Positions 1 through 4,996 of a DNA stretch of 8,220 nt are shown in pieces. This DNA comes from Anaerolineales bacterium (GTDB lineage Bacteria > Chloroflexota > Anaerolineae > Anaerolineales > VGOW01). The stretch lies in assembly GCA_919901875.1 (NCBI GenBank), contig CAKKQG010000312.1, positions 1-8,220 of the forward strand, in the 5' to 3' direction. A model generated the notes under the pieces. That model searched no databases, was not told the DNA's origin, and saw only the letters and a program-made list of their open reading frames with translations. A program made the position numbers and the translations under genes. The stretch's first letter is position 1. The number at the start of each line of letters is the position of its first letter.

Positions 1-1018
1 GGTAGAAAAGGATGCCACGCGGGCGCGAGATGATGAAGCCTTCGTATTCTGATTTTAGAATTCCGATCACCCTGCCCCACACATCGCGCATCTCCACCAC
101 GGGGTCGCCGACTCTCACCCTGTCGCCGGGTTCCACCAAGTGATGAACGACGCACGGCTGCGTCACGCGGGCAATGTTGCGGCGGCGCGTGTTGAAACCC
201 GGGTCAACAATCTTGATTCCGTTGATCGGTTCGGGATCACCCTTCAACATTTTTGCCCAGCGCAACACGTTTCGTAAACCGCTTAGGCTTGCCCGCACGA
301 TGTTGGGATCGGGTGTGTAAGGCGAACCGAGCTCGGCAGTGAGTGACGGGATGCCGAGTAGAGAGGCGGCAGCCGCAGTGGATGAGCGGTGAAGTTTCTC
401 GTCAATATATTTGTTCACCGAAAAATCGGCGATCACGGTGTGACCGTAGGCTTGCGCCATCTCTTCCATTTTTGCGCTCGTGGCTTCGGCTTGCTTCTGC
501 GTTTTATCATCCCCCTTGCGATACAAAATGCGATCACGAAAAACAAACGAGAGCGAGTAGGGACTCATGCAATGCAGATCGAAAAAATAATTCGCCGATT
601 TTTTGATCTCCTCAAAGAGTCGTCCGTAGGCAAGTTCGAGCGATGACGGCGGGTTCTTGTCGGGATCGTCTTTGCGCTCGCGCCCATCGGGGAATAAACG
701 GTTGGGGTCGCCATCGTAGTAATAGGCTTGCCGCTCCAGAGTCCGCAGCCCCGCCGGATTCAACGCCGGAATTGAAATGATCGTGCCGCGCAAATTTTCG
801 ATCAACTCTTTGGTGATCAATTTGTGAATCACCTGCACTCCGGCGTGTTCGCCGCCGTGAATGCCCGCCGTGATCCAAAAAGTGGGACCGTCTTTTGATC
901 CTTGAGCGATGATCACAGGGACGCGGTCAACGCCGCCCACCGGATGTTGAACGAGATCGTATTCGCCATAAACGATCTGCCCGCGTTTTGCTTTTGCCGT
1001 GCCAAGAGAAGTGGTCAT
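1..1018 (-). CDS. Succinylglutamate desuccinylase/aspartoacylase family metal-dependent hydrolase (3' end cut by window edge)
   Basis: A 339-codon reading frame without interruption runs from ATG at 1018 to the left edge, so the C-terminus is missing. The family consists of zinc-dependent M14-like carboxypeptidase-fold enzymes that split N-acyl or peptide-like amide bonds. The expected zinc ligands are visible: HGGE (His54, Glu57) after the strand FWITAGI, and His149 in FFDLHCM. The substrate-binding motif DPNRLFP lies at 104-110, and the probable catalytic Glu229 is in TAELGSP. The C-terminal part (VEPGDRVRVGDPVVEM, then VWGRVIG) resembles the beta-rich domain seen in bacterial members. An AAGG lies 11 nt before the ATG, and a TATAAT box on this strand lies at 1058-1063. 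The gene is divergent from the CoA-transferase gene. The substrate cannot be told: members act on N-acylated amino acids, and some are uncharacterised deacylases. Family assignment is firm; specific function is open. Confidence 0.9.
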   Translation of the reverse strand, partial: MTTSLGTAKAKRGQIVYGEYDLVQHPVGGVDRVPVIIAQGSKDGPTFWITAGIHGGEHAGVQVIHKLITKELIENLRGTIISIPALNPAGLRTLERQAYYYDGDPNRLFPDGRERKDDPDKNPPSSLELAYGRLFEEIKKSANYFFDLHCMSPYSLSFVFRDRILYRKGDDKTQKQAEATSAKMEEMAQAYGHTVIADFSVNKYIDEKLHRSSTAAAASLLGIPSLTAELGSPYTPDPNIVRASLSGLRNVLRWAKMLKGDPEPINGIKIVDPGFNTRRRNIARVTQPCVVHHLVEPGDRVRVGDPVVEMRDVWGRVIGILKSEYEGFIISRPRGILFY

Positions 1019-1057
1019 AGAGTTATCAACCTTATTTTGATTTATGCGACTGCTTCA

Positions 1058-1063
1058 ATTATA
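1058..1063 (-). promoter_or_regulatory. Candidate -10 box for the minus-strand hydrolase gene
   Basis: Read on the minus strand this is a perfect TATAAT, about 40 nt ahead of the start at 1018. That spacing fits a short leader. No good -35 hexamer is seen 16-18 nt further upstream, where the sequence is an A-run on this strand. The box lies in an AT-rich divergent gap, so chance occurrence is possible. Confidence 0.4.
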
Positions 1064-1092
1064 AACGCGATGCCGCGAAATTTTTTTTACCG

Positions 1093-1098
1093 TATAAT
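1093..1098 (+). promoter_or_regulatory. Candidate -10 box for the CoA-transferase/corA pair
   Basis: A perfect TATAAT followed by C-rich sequence lies about 47 nt before the chosen start at 1145. The same TATAATC-then-C-run pattern recurs ahead of the cupredoxin gene at 2914, which strengthens the call. No clear -35 hexamer is visible. Transcription from here would begin near 1105, which excludes starts upstream of that point. Confidence 0.5.
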
Positions 1099-1127
1099 CG
1101 CCCCATCACACGAAAGAGAAAACCGCC

Positions 1128-1133
1128 AAGAGG
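1128..1133 (+). promoter_or_regulatory. Ribosome binding site that sets the CoA-transferase start
   Basis: AAGAGG ends 11 nt before the ATG at 1145. It is the only purine-rich site near an in-frame start downstream of the TATAAT box, so it favours 1145 over the longer in-frame ATGs. Confidence 0.5.
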
Positions 1134-1144
1134 CAGCAAAGAAC

Positions 1145-1936
1145 ATGGATCAACATTCAAAAATTATTCCTCTAAACGAGACGCCCCAACTCATCACGTC
1201 CAACATCACCCTTGCCCTCGGCGGCATGACTCTCTATCGCCGTCCGGTGGCATTTGTAAAAGAGATGCTCCGATCCAACGTCCAACGTCCAACGTCCAAC
1301 CTCACACTTCTCGCTTTCACCGCCTCTTACGAATCCGATCTACTCGTCGGCGCGGGCATCGTTAAAAAAGTTCGCTCGTGTTATTTTGGGATGGAAGCTT
1401 TTGGTCTGGCGCCAATGTTCACCCAAGCGGCAAACCTGGGCGATATACAAATCATCGAAGAGACCGAAGCCAGCTTGGCGTTTGGTTTACGCGCGGCGTT
1501 AGCCGATGTGGGTTTCATGGCAGGACGTGGTTGGATCGGCACTGATCTTTTAAAATTGCGACCCGATGTGAAAACGATCCGCGATCCCTATAGCGGCGAA
1601 GGGCTGGTTGCTTTTCCGGCGATCAAAGTGGATGTGGCAGTGATCCACGCGCTGAAGGCAGATAAAAGTGGCAATGCGATCATCGGCGGCAACCAAGCAG
1701 TGGATGTTGAACTGGCGATGCTCGCTACAACAACGATCATCACGGCTGAAGAGATCGTCGAGAAGTTGGATCACGCCGACATCCCCGCGCCATCTGTTAA
1801 GTATGTCGCGCACGCGCCGCGCGGCGCATCACCCACATCGTGTCACCCGCTTTATCCATTAGATGGTTTGGAGATTTTGAAATACATTGAGGCGTGCAAT
1901 AGCGAGCAGTTTGAAGACTATGTGAGGAATTTATGA
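1145..1936 (+). CDS. CoA-transferase subunit A (glutaconate CoA-transferase alpha-like), without adjacent subunit B
   Basis: The 263-residue product belongs to the family I CoA-transferase alpha subunits (GctA/AtoD type), cytosolic enzymes that move CoA between carboxylic acids. Evidence is the N-terminal glycine-rich segment ITLALGGMTLYRRPVAFV (21-38), the YESDLLVGAG region (62-71), the FGMEAFGLAP segment (81-90), and a late AIKVDVAVIHA...SGNA motif (159-178) typical of the fold. In characterised glutaconate CoA-transferase the catalytic Glu sits in subunit B, so this subunit should not be active alone. Subunit B normally follows A; here corA follows with a 4-nt ATGA overlap. Residues 44-52 (SNVQRPTSN) are encoded by a 7-nt tandem repeat and look like an insertion. 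The start at 1145 is chosen because a longer frame opens inside the divergent gene and crosses the promoter. Substrate unknown. Confidence 0.85.
   Translation: MDQHSKIIPLNETPQLITSNITLALGGMTLYRRPVAFVKEMLRSNVQRPTSNLTLLAFTASYESDLLVGAGIVKKVRSCYFGMEAFGLAPMFTQAANLGDIQIIEETEASLAFGLRAALADVGFMAGRGWIGTDLLKLRPDVKTIRDPYSGEGLVAFPAIKVDVAVIHALKADKSGNAIIGGNQAVDVELAMLATTTIITAEEIVEKLDHADIPAPSVKYVAHAPRGASPTSCHPLYPLDGLEILKYIEACNSEQFEDYVRNL
1274..1300 (+). repeat. 7-nt tandem repeat (TCCAACG, about 3.9 units) inside the CoA-transferase gene
   Basis: Period-7 identity holds from 1274 to 1300: three full TCCAACG units plus TCCAAC. Seven is not a multiple of three, so three units give seven codons and the frame is kept. 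It encodes residues 44-52, between the helix ending in MLR and the strand starting LTLLAF. Confidence 0.9.
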
Positions 1937-2904
1937 TCCGCACGATTTATCGCAACAGCAAAGGCAACAGCACCACCGATGTCCCCGCAGCTCACTGGAA
2001 AGTTGCCCTGCACGATTCGGGCGGTTTGCTTTGGGTAGACTTTGCCGACGAGCCGCGCGAGCGCGTGGAAAAACTTTTAACCGATGTCTTCAATTTTCAC
2101 CCGTTGGCGATTGACGACGCGCTGCAACAAGCGCACGTTCCGAAGGTGGATGACTGGGGCGAGTATGTCTACATTGTCGTTCATGGTTTGTCGTTTGACG
2201 AGAAGGGTTATGAACTTGGCACGCACGAGATTGACGCTTTTCTTGGCAAAAATTTTTTGGTGACGCACCACAAGAATCCGTTTCTCTCAGCCGATCATGT
2301 ATGGAATACCTGCCAGCGCGATCCGCGCTATCTGGCGCGCGGCGCGGACTATTTGCTGTATCACATTCTCGACACTCTCGCCGCCGACTTTATGCCCGTC
2401 GTAGACAAGATGGATGACGCCATTGATCGTCTGGAAGATGATGTGTTCGCCAGCACGGATCGCACAGTGTTGAATCGAATCTTTTCTATCAAGCGCGCCG
2501 TGCTTCATCTGCGCCGCATCATCATCCCGCAGCGCGAAGTGATGAACCGCCTCGCCCGCGACACGTACGCCGTCGTGGATCCCTCGGAGCGAATTTATTT
2601 CCGCGATGTCTACGATCATTTTGTGCGTCTGTCAGACATCAACGACACACTGCGCGATCTCATTAGCGGCACGCTCGACACCTATCTCTCGGTAACGGCA
2701 AACCGCACGAATGATGTTATGAAGGTGCTGACGATCCTGACCGCGTTGTTCATGCCGCTCACATTCTTCACCGGATTCTTCGGCATGAACTTTGAAACGC
2801 TGCCGTTTGGAAGCGCGGCGTTTTTTGTGGCGATGATGACACTGATGATCTCGATCCCGTTCTTGTTGTGGCGCTGGTTCAAACGACAAGGATGGATAGA
2901 TTAG
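1933..2904 (+). CDS. corA: CorA-family magnesium transporter
   Basis: The 323-residue product is an inner-membrane divalent-cation channel of the CorA (MIT) family, which takes up Mg2+ and in some members Co2+ or Ni2+ as a homopentamer. The first ~255 residues form the soluble domain, including the long charged helices (DKMDDAIDRLEDDVF, then a basic stretch ending RAVLHLRRIIIPQREVMNRLARD). Two C-terminal membrane segments follow at about 264-283 and 294-315. The signature GMN triplet of the pore is at 284-286 (FFGMNFE), just after TM1, and the basic tail WRWFKRQGWID ends the protein as usual. Length is typical. Its ATG overlaps the stop of the CoA-transferase gene, so translation is probably coupled; the functional link between the two is not obvious. 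Ion preference cannot be read from the sequence. Confidence 0.95.
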   Translation: MIRTIYRNSKGNSTTDVPAAHWKVALHDSGGLLWVDFADEPRERVEKLLTDVFNFHPLAIDDALQQAHVPKVDDWGEYVYIVVHGLSFDEKGYELGTHEIDAFLGKNFLVTHHKNPFLSADHVWNTCQRDPRYLARGADYLLYHILDTLAADFMPVVDKMDDAIDRLEDDVFASTDRTVLNRIFSIKRAVLHLRRIIIPQREVMNRLARDTYAVVDPSERIYFRDVYDHFVRLSDINDTLRDLISGTLDTYLSVTANRTNDVMKVLTILTALFMPLTFFTGFFGMNFETLPFGSAAFFVAMMTLMISIPFLLWRWFKRQGWID

Positions 2905-2933
2905 ATCGGGTGATATAATCTCCCCCGATTTTT
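2905..2933 (+). terminator. Weak candidate terminator after corA
   Basis: ATCGGG (2905-2910) pairs with CCCGAT (2924-2929) around a 13-nt loop, followed by TTTTT (2929-2933). The pairing can extend outward by a G-U and an A-U pair into the corA stop codon. The stem is short, so strength is doubtful. The loop contains the promoter -10 box for the next gene. Confidence 0.45.
2911..2919 (+). promoter_or_regulatory. Extended -10 promoter for the cupredoxin gene
   Basis: TGATATAAT is a perfect extended -10 element (TGn plus TATAAT at 2914-2919), which would explain the lack of a good -35 hexamer. It lies about 37 nt before the GTG start and leaves a short leader. Confidence 0.6.
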
Positions 2934-2955
2934 CAACAAAGGAGAAAAAAAATCT

Positions 2956-3318
2956 GTGAACAAGAAAGTGTTATTGGTTAGTGTAGTGGTTGTCGTGACA
3001 AGCCTACTTTTGGTAGCCTGTGGCGGCAGCAGCGGCGGCGCGGGCGTAACGGTAACGCTCAAAGCGCAAGACATCAAATTTGATGTCAAAGAGATCAAGG
3101 CGAAAGCCAATCAGCCTGTTGTCGTCAGTTACGTCAACGAAGGCACGTTGGAGCATAACTTCATCGTTAAAGATTTCAACGTGAAGGAAACGATTCCTGC
3201 CGGTGGGAAGAAGACGATCACCTTCAAGCCCACAAAAGCCGGCACGTTCGATTTCGTCTGTGACGTCCCCGGTCACACCGAAGCCGGTATGGTCGGCAAG
3301 TTAATTGTCGAGCCATAA
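2956..3318 (+). CDS. Cupredoxin-domain lipoprotein (type-1 copper protein)
   Basis: The 120-residue product has a lipoprotein signal: Lys3-Lys4, a hydrophobic stretch, and the lipobox LVAC with Cys22, so it should be anchored on the outer face of the cytoplasmic membrane. A Gly/Ser linker (23-30) leads to a plastocyanin-like domain. All four type-1 copper ligands are visible: His67 (LEHNF), Cys102, His107 and Met112 in a C-x4-H-x4-M arrangement (CDVPGHTEAGM). The family carries electrons to or from respiratory or oxidising enzymes, or binds copper. The start is GTG at 2956, with AAAGGAG 11 nt upstream. It is monocistronic by context, with its own promoter and a strong terminator right after it. 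The redox partner is unknown; no oxidase or reductase gene is nearby. Confidence in fold and copper site is high. Confidence 0.92.
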   Translation: MNKKVLLVSVVVVVTSLLLVACGGSSGGAGVTVTLKAQDIKFDVKEIKAKANQPVVVSYVNEGTLEHNFIVKDFNVKETIPAGGKKTITFKPTKAGTFDFVCDVPGHTEAGMVGKLIVEP

Positions 3319-3328
3319 CAGCCGCATA

Positions 3329-3365
3329 GACCCGAAGGGTTTGCTAAACCCTTCGGGTCTTTTTT
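3329..3365 (+). terminator. Strong intrinsic terminator after the cupredoxin gene
   Basis: A perfect 14-bp stem (GACCCGAAGGGTTT at 3329-3342, its complement at 3346-3359) with a 3-nt GCT loop is followed by six Ts (3360-3365). It starts 11 nt after the stop codon. Confidence 0.95.
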
Positions 3366-3374
3366 GTTTAACTC

Positions 3375-3407
3375 AGACTTCCGAAGTCTCGCAGACTTCG
3401 GAAGTCT
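3375..3407. repeat. Nested inverted repeat built from four AGACTTC/GAAGTCT heptamers
   Basis: Two perfect 15-nt arms (3375-3389 and 3393-3407) flank a CGC spacer. Each arm is itself a palindrome of AGACTTC and GAAGTCT around a single C or G, so one heptamer occurs four times in alternating orientation. It sits just past the terminator and has no T-run of its own. From recall, similar elements are scattered in Chloroflexota genomes; I cannot verify that here. Confidence 0.85.
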
Positions 3408-3447
3408 AATCTCATATTTATCTCATCTCGCTTTCACGGTTTTGCGA

Positions 3448-3453
3448 TATGAT
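3448..3453 (+). promoter_or_regulatory. Candidate -10 box for ctpA
   Basis: TATGAT sits in the context GATATGATCTTTT, which resembles GATATAATCTCCC ahead of the cupredoxin gene. It lies about 70 nt before the ctpA start and upstream of the palindrome, which would then be in the transcript leader. No convincing -35 is seen. Confidence 0.35.
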
Positions 3454-3467
3454 CTTTTCCGAAGACC

Positions 3468-3501
3468 TCCGTAGAGACGTTATATATAACGTCTCTACGG
3501 A
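3468..3501. repeat. 34-nt perfect palindrome in the ctpA leader
   Basis: TCCGTAGAGACGTTATA followed directly by its exact reverse complement makes a 34-nt palindrome without a loop, with TATATATA-like sequence at the centre. It ends 8 nt before the ctpA ribosome binding site. As RNA it would form a long hairpin. The outer sequences CTTTTC (3454-3459) and GAAAAG (3507-3512) can pair too, touching the AAGGAG site. It resembles dispersed GTAGAGACG palindromes that I recall from cyanobacteria and Chloroflexota. Confidence 0.9.
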
Positions 3502-3521
3502 AATCTGAAAAGGAGATATCT

Positions 3522-4778
3522 ATGTTAGGAAAAATTATTCGATGGACATTAGGCGGCATCTTAATGGGGATGCTGGCAGTAGGGCTCTTCGCTTCTGGAT
3601 TCGCGGTGGGACATGTCACGGCAGGCAGCGGATCGCAACTCAGCGCCCTGCCCCTCATTAGCGGAAAAACAAACACCACGGTGACGCCGCCACCGGACAC
3701 TGGAACACCAGTGGATCTTCAAACCAAGTTCGCCCCATTTTGGGAAGCGTGGACTCTGGTTCATAAAAATTATTACAGCCAGCCCGTTGACGATCAAGCG
3801 TTAGTCTACGGCGCGATCAAGGGGATGATTCAGGCGTTGGGCGACAAGCACTCCGGCTACATGACGCCGGCCGAGTCTAAGATCAATTCCACCTCACTCT
3901 CCGGCGAGTTGGAAGGCATTGGCGCGACTGTTGAGATCAGTGGCAAGTATCTAAAAATTATTTCGCCCATCCCCAACTCACCTGCCGAAAAAATCGGCAT
4001 CTTGCCCGGCGACACGGTGACCAAAGTCAATGGCGAAGACATCGCCGGACAAGACCTGTACACGATCATCAGCAAAGTTCGTGGACCGGCTGGCACAAAA
4101 GTTAAATTGTTAATTGTCCGCGACGGCGAAAGCGCGCCATTAGAATTTGAAGTGACGCGGGCGAAGGTGATCATCACATCGGTTGAAACCAAAATGCTGC
4201 CGAATGACATCGCTTACGTCAAAGTGAACGAGTTTGGCGCCAAGACGAGCGGCGAACTGCAAACTCAACTTAAGACCTTGATGGCGCAGAAACCCAAAGG
4301 GATCATCCTTGACTTGCGGAACAATGGCGGCGGATATGTGCATACGGCAGTGGATGTCGCCAGCCATTTTATTAGCCGAAACAAGGTTTTGTTGGTTGAA
4401 CGCTTTGGCGACGGGCGTGAACAAAAAGTATTGACACAAGGCGGCGGACTCGCCACCGACATTCCGCTCGTAGTGTTGATCAATCAGGGGAGCGCCAGCG
4501 CATCCGAAGTGGTGACCGGCGCGATACAAGATTACAAGCGCGGCACGATCATCGGCGAGACATCGTACGGCAAAGGCACGGGGCAGATCGGTTACGAGCT
4601 TTCAAATGAACAAGGCGAAGCGCGCATCACCATTTTCCGCTGGCTCACGCCCAACGGCAATTGGGTACACGAGAAAGGCATCACGCCGGATATCGAAGTG
4701 AAGATGACGAAGGCCGATCGCGAGGCCAAACTCGATCCACAGTTGGATGCGGCGGTGAAAGCATTGACGGGGAAATAG
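3522..4778 (+). CDS. ctpA: S41 carboxyl-terminal processing protease, membrane anchored
   Basis: The 418-residue product is a C-terminal processing serine protease that cuts exported or membrane proteins outside the cytoplasmic membrane. An uncleaved N-terminal anchor spans about 7-30, followed by a Pro/Thr-rich linker (50-64). The N-terminal helical part with ALGDKHSGYMTP (105-116) is typical. A PDZ domain covers about 128-213 (substrate binding; GIGATVEI, then GILPGDTVTKVNGEDI). The catalytic core follows, with ILDLRNNGGGYV (262-273), Ser326 in GSASASEV as nucleophile, Lys351 in YGKGTGQ as general base, and Gln355. The Ser-Lys spacing of 25 and Lys-Gln spacing of 4 match B. subtilis CtpB. 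The end (TPNGNWVHEKGITPDI) is characteristic. AAGGAG lies 6 nt before the ATG. It appears monocistronic between two terminators. The natural substrate is unknown. Confidence 0.95.
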   Translation: MLGKIIRWTLGGILMGMLAVGLFASGFAVGHVTAGSGSQLSALPLISGKTNTTVTPPPDTGTPVDLQTKFAPFWEAWTLVHKNYYSQPVDDQALVYGAIKGMIQALGDKHSGYMTPAESKINSTSLSGELEGIGATVEISGKYLKIISPIPNSPAEKIGILPGDTVTKVNGEDIAGQDLYTIISKVRGPAGTKVKLLIVRDGESAPLEFEVTRAKVIITSVETKMLPNDIAYVKVNEFGAKTSGELQTQLKTLMAQKPKGIILDLRNNGGGYVHTAVDVASHFISRNKVLLVERFGDGREQKVLTQGGGLATDIPLVVLINQGSASASEVVTGAIQDYKRGTIIGETSYGKGTGQIGYELSNEQGEARITIFRWLTPNGNWVHEKGITPDIEVKMTKADREAKLDPQLDAAVKALTGK

Positions 4779-4800
4779 AGATTAGAGATTAGAGATTAGA
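4776..4800 (+). repeat. 7-nt tandem repeat (ATTAGAG, about 3.6 units) across the ctpA stop
   Basis: Period-7 identity holds from 4776 to 4800. The first, partial unit contributes the TAG stop codon of ctpA. The array ends 3 nt before the terminator stem. It is the second heptamer tandem repeat in the window, of almost the same length as the one at 1274-1300 but unrelated in sequence. Confidence 0.9.
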
Positions 4801-4803
4801 AAA

Positions 4804-4836
4804 GCTCGACTCAGGTTTTATGAGTCGGGCTTTTTT
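4804..4836 (+). terminator. Intrinsic terminator of ctpA
   Basis: GCTCGACTCA (4804-4813) pairs with TGAGTCGGGC (4821-4830), with one G-U wobble, around a 7-nt loop. A run of six Ts follows (4831-4836). Preceding As could extend the stem with the Ts. Confidence 0.9.
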
Positions 4837-4850
4837 GATTCGTTTTTATA

Positions 4851-4879
4851 TTGACTCGCAAGCCAAACAGGGATATATT
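4851..4879 (+). promoter_or_regulatory. Sigma-70-like promoter of the kimA operon
   Basis: TTGACT (4851-4856) and TATATT (4874-4879) are separated by 17 nt, the optimal spacing, each one mismatch from consensus. This is the best full promoter in the window. Transcription should start near 4886, leaving a leader of about 110 nt before the ATG at 4997. That leader holds two hairpins. Confidence 0.75.
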
Positions 4880-4889
4880 GCCCACACCC

Positions 4890-4929
4890 AAGCCCGCCAA
4901 CCTTACATGATTTATAAGACGGCGGGCTT
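4890..4929 (+). repeat. Leader hairpin AAGCCCGCC / GGCGGGCTT
   Basis: A perfect 9-bp GC-rich stem (4890-4898 with 4921-4929) encloses a 22-nt loop, close to the predicted transcript start. Only three Ts follow the left-to-right stem, so it is not a convincing terminator. It may be an attenuation or mRNA-stability structure, or a remnant of one. Confidence 0.6.
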
Positions 4930-4947
4930 TGCATTGCCTTAAAGGCT

Positions 4948-4975
4948 GTAAGCGCAAATTGGCAATTTGCGCTAC
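4948..4975. repeat. Inverted repeat AGCGCAAATT-GGC-AATTTGCGCT in the kimA leader
   Basis: Perfect 10-nt arms (4951-4960 and 4964-4973) flank a GGC loop. The stem extends by two pairs (GT with AC) if one A is bulged. It ends about 11 nt before the AAGG of kimA. From recall, GTAGCGCAAATT-type elements recur in Chloroflexota and cyanobacteria; a genome search is needed to confirm. Confidence 0.8.
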
Positions 4976-4986
4976 GACCTCTTATC

Positions 4987-4990
4987 AAGG
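4987..4990 (+). promoter_or_regulatory. Ribosome binding site that sets the kimA start
   Basis: AAGG lies 6 nt before ATG at 4997. The alternative in-frame TTG at 4967 falls inside the right arm of the leader hairpin and has no purine-rich site before it, so 4997 is preferred. Confidence 0.65.
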
Positions 4991-4996
4991 AATTTA

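Noticed and set aside
343..646. Plus-strand reading frames opposite the hydrolase gene
   Set aside because: They are antisense shadows of a minus-strand gene whose zinc ligands and motifs are intact; the products show no recognisable features.
902..1144. Longer N-terminus for the CoA-transferase gene
   Set aside because: The extension overlaps the divergent hydrolase gene, crosses the TATAAT box, and its residues do not resemble the family. The ATG at 1145 has a ribosome binding site.
2287..2889. Minus-strand reading frames within corA
   Set aside because: They lie opposite a complete CorA with GMN motif and have no domain or start signal of their own.
3329..3501. Run of inverted repeats as a CRISPR array
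   Set aside because: The three elements differ in sequence and there are no regularly spaced identical repeats or spacers.
3468..3501. Palindrome as ends of an insertion sequence
   Set aside because: No transposase gene or clear target duplication lies around it. It is at most a small non-autonomous repeat.
4890..4929. Hairpin as an intrinsic terminator
   Set aside because: Only two or three Ts follow the stem in either direction, and a full terminator already lies at 4804-4836.
4967..4996. TTG start giving ten extra residues on KimA
   Set aside because: It lies in the arm of the leader hairpin without a ribosome binding site. The ATG at 4997 has AAGG at good spacing.
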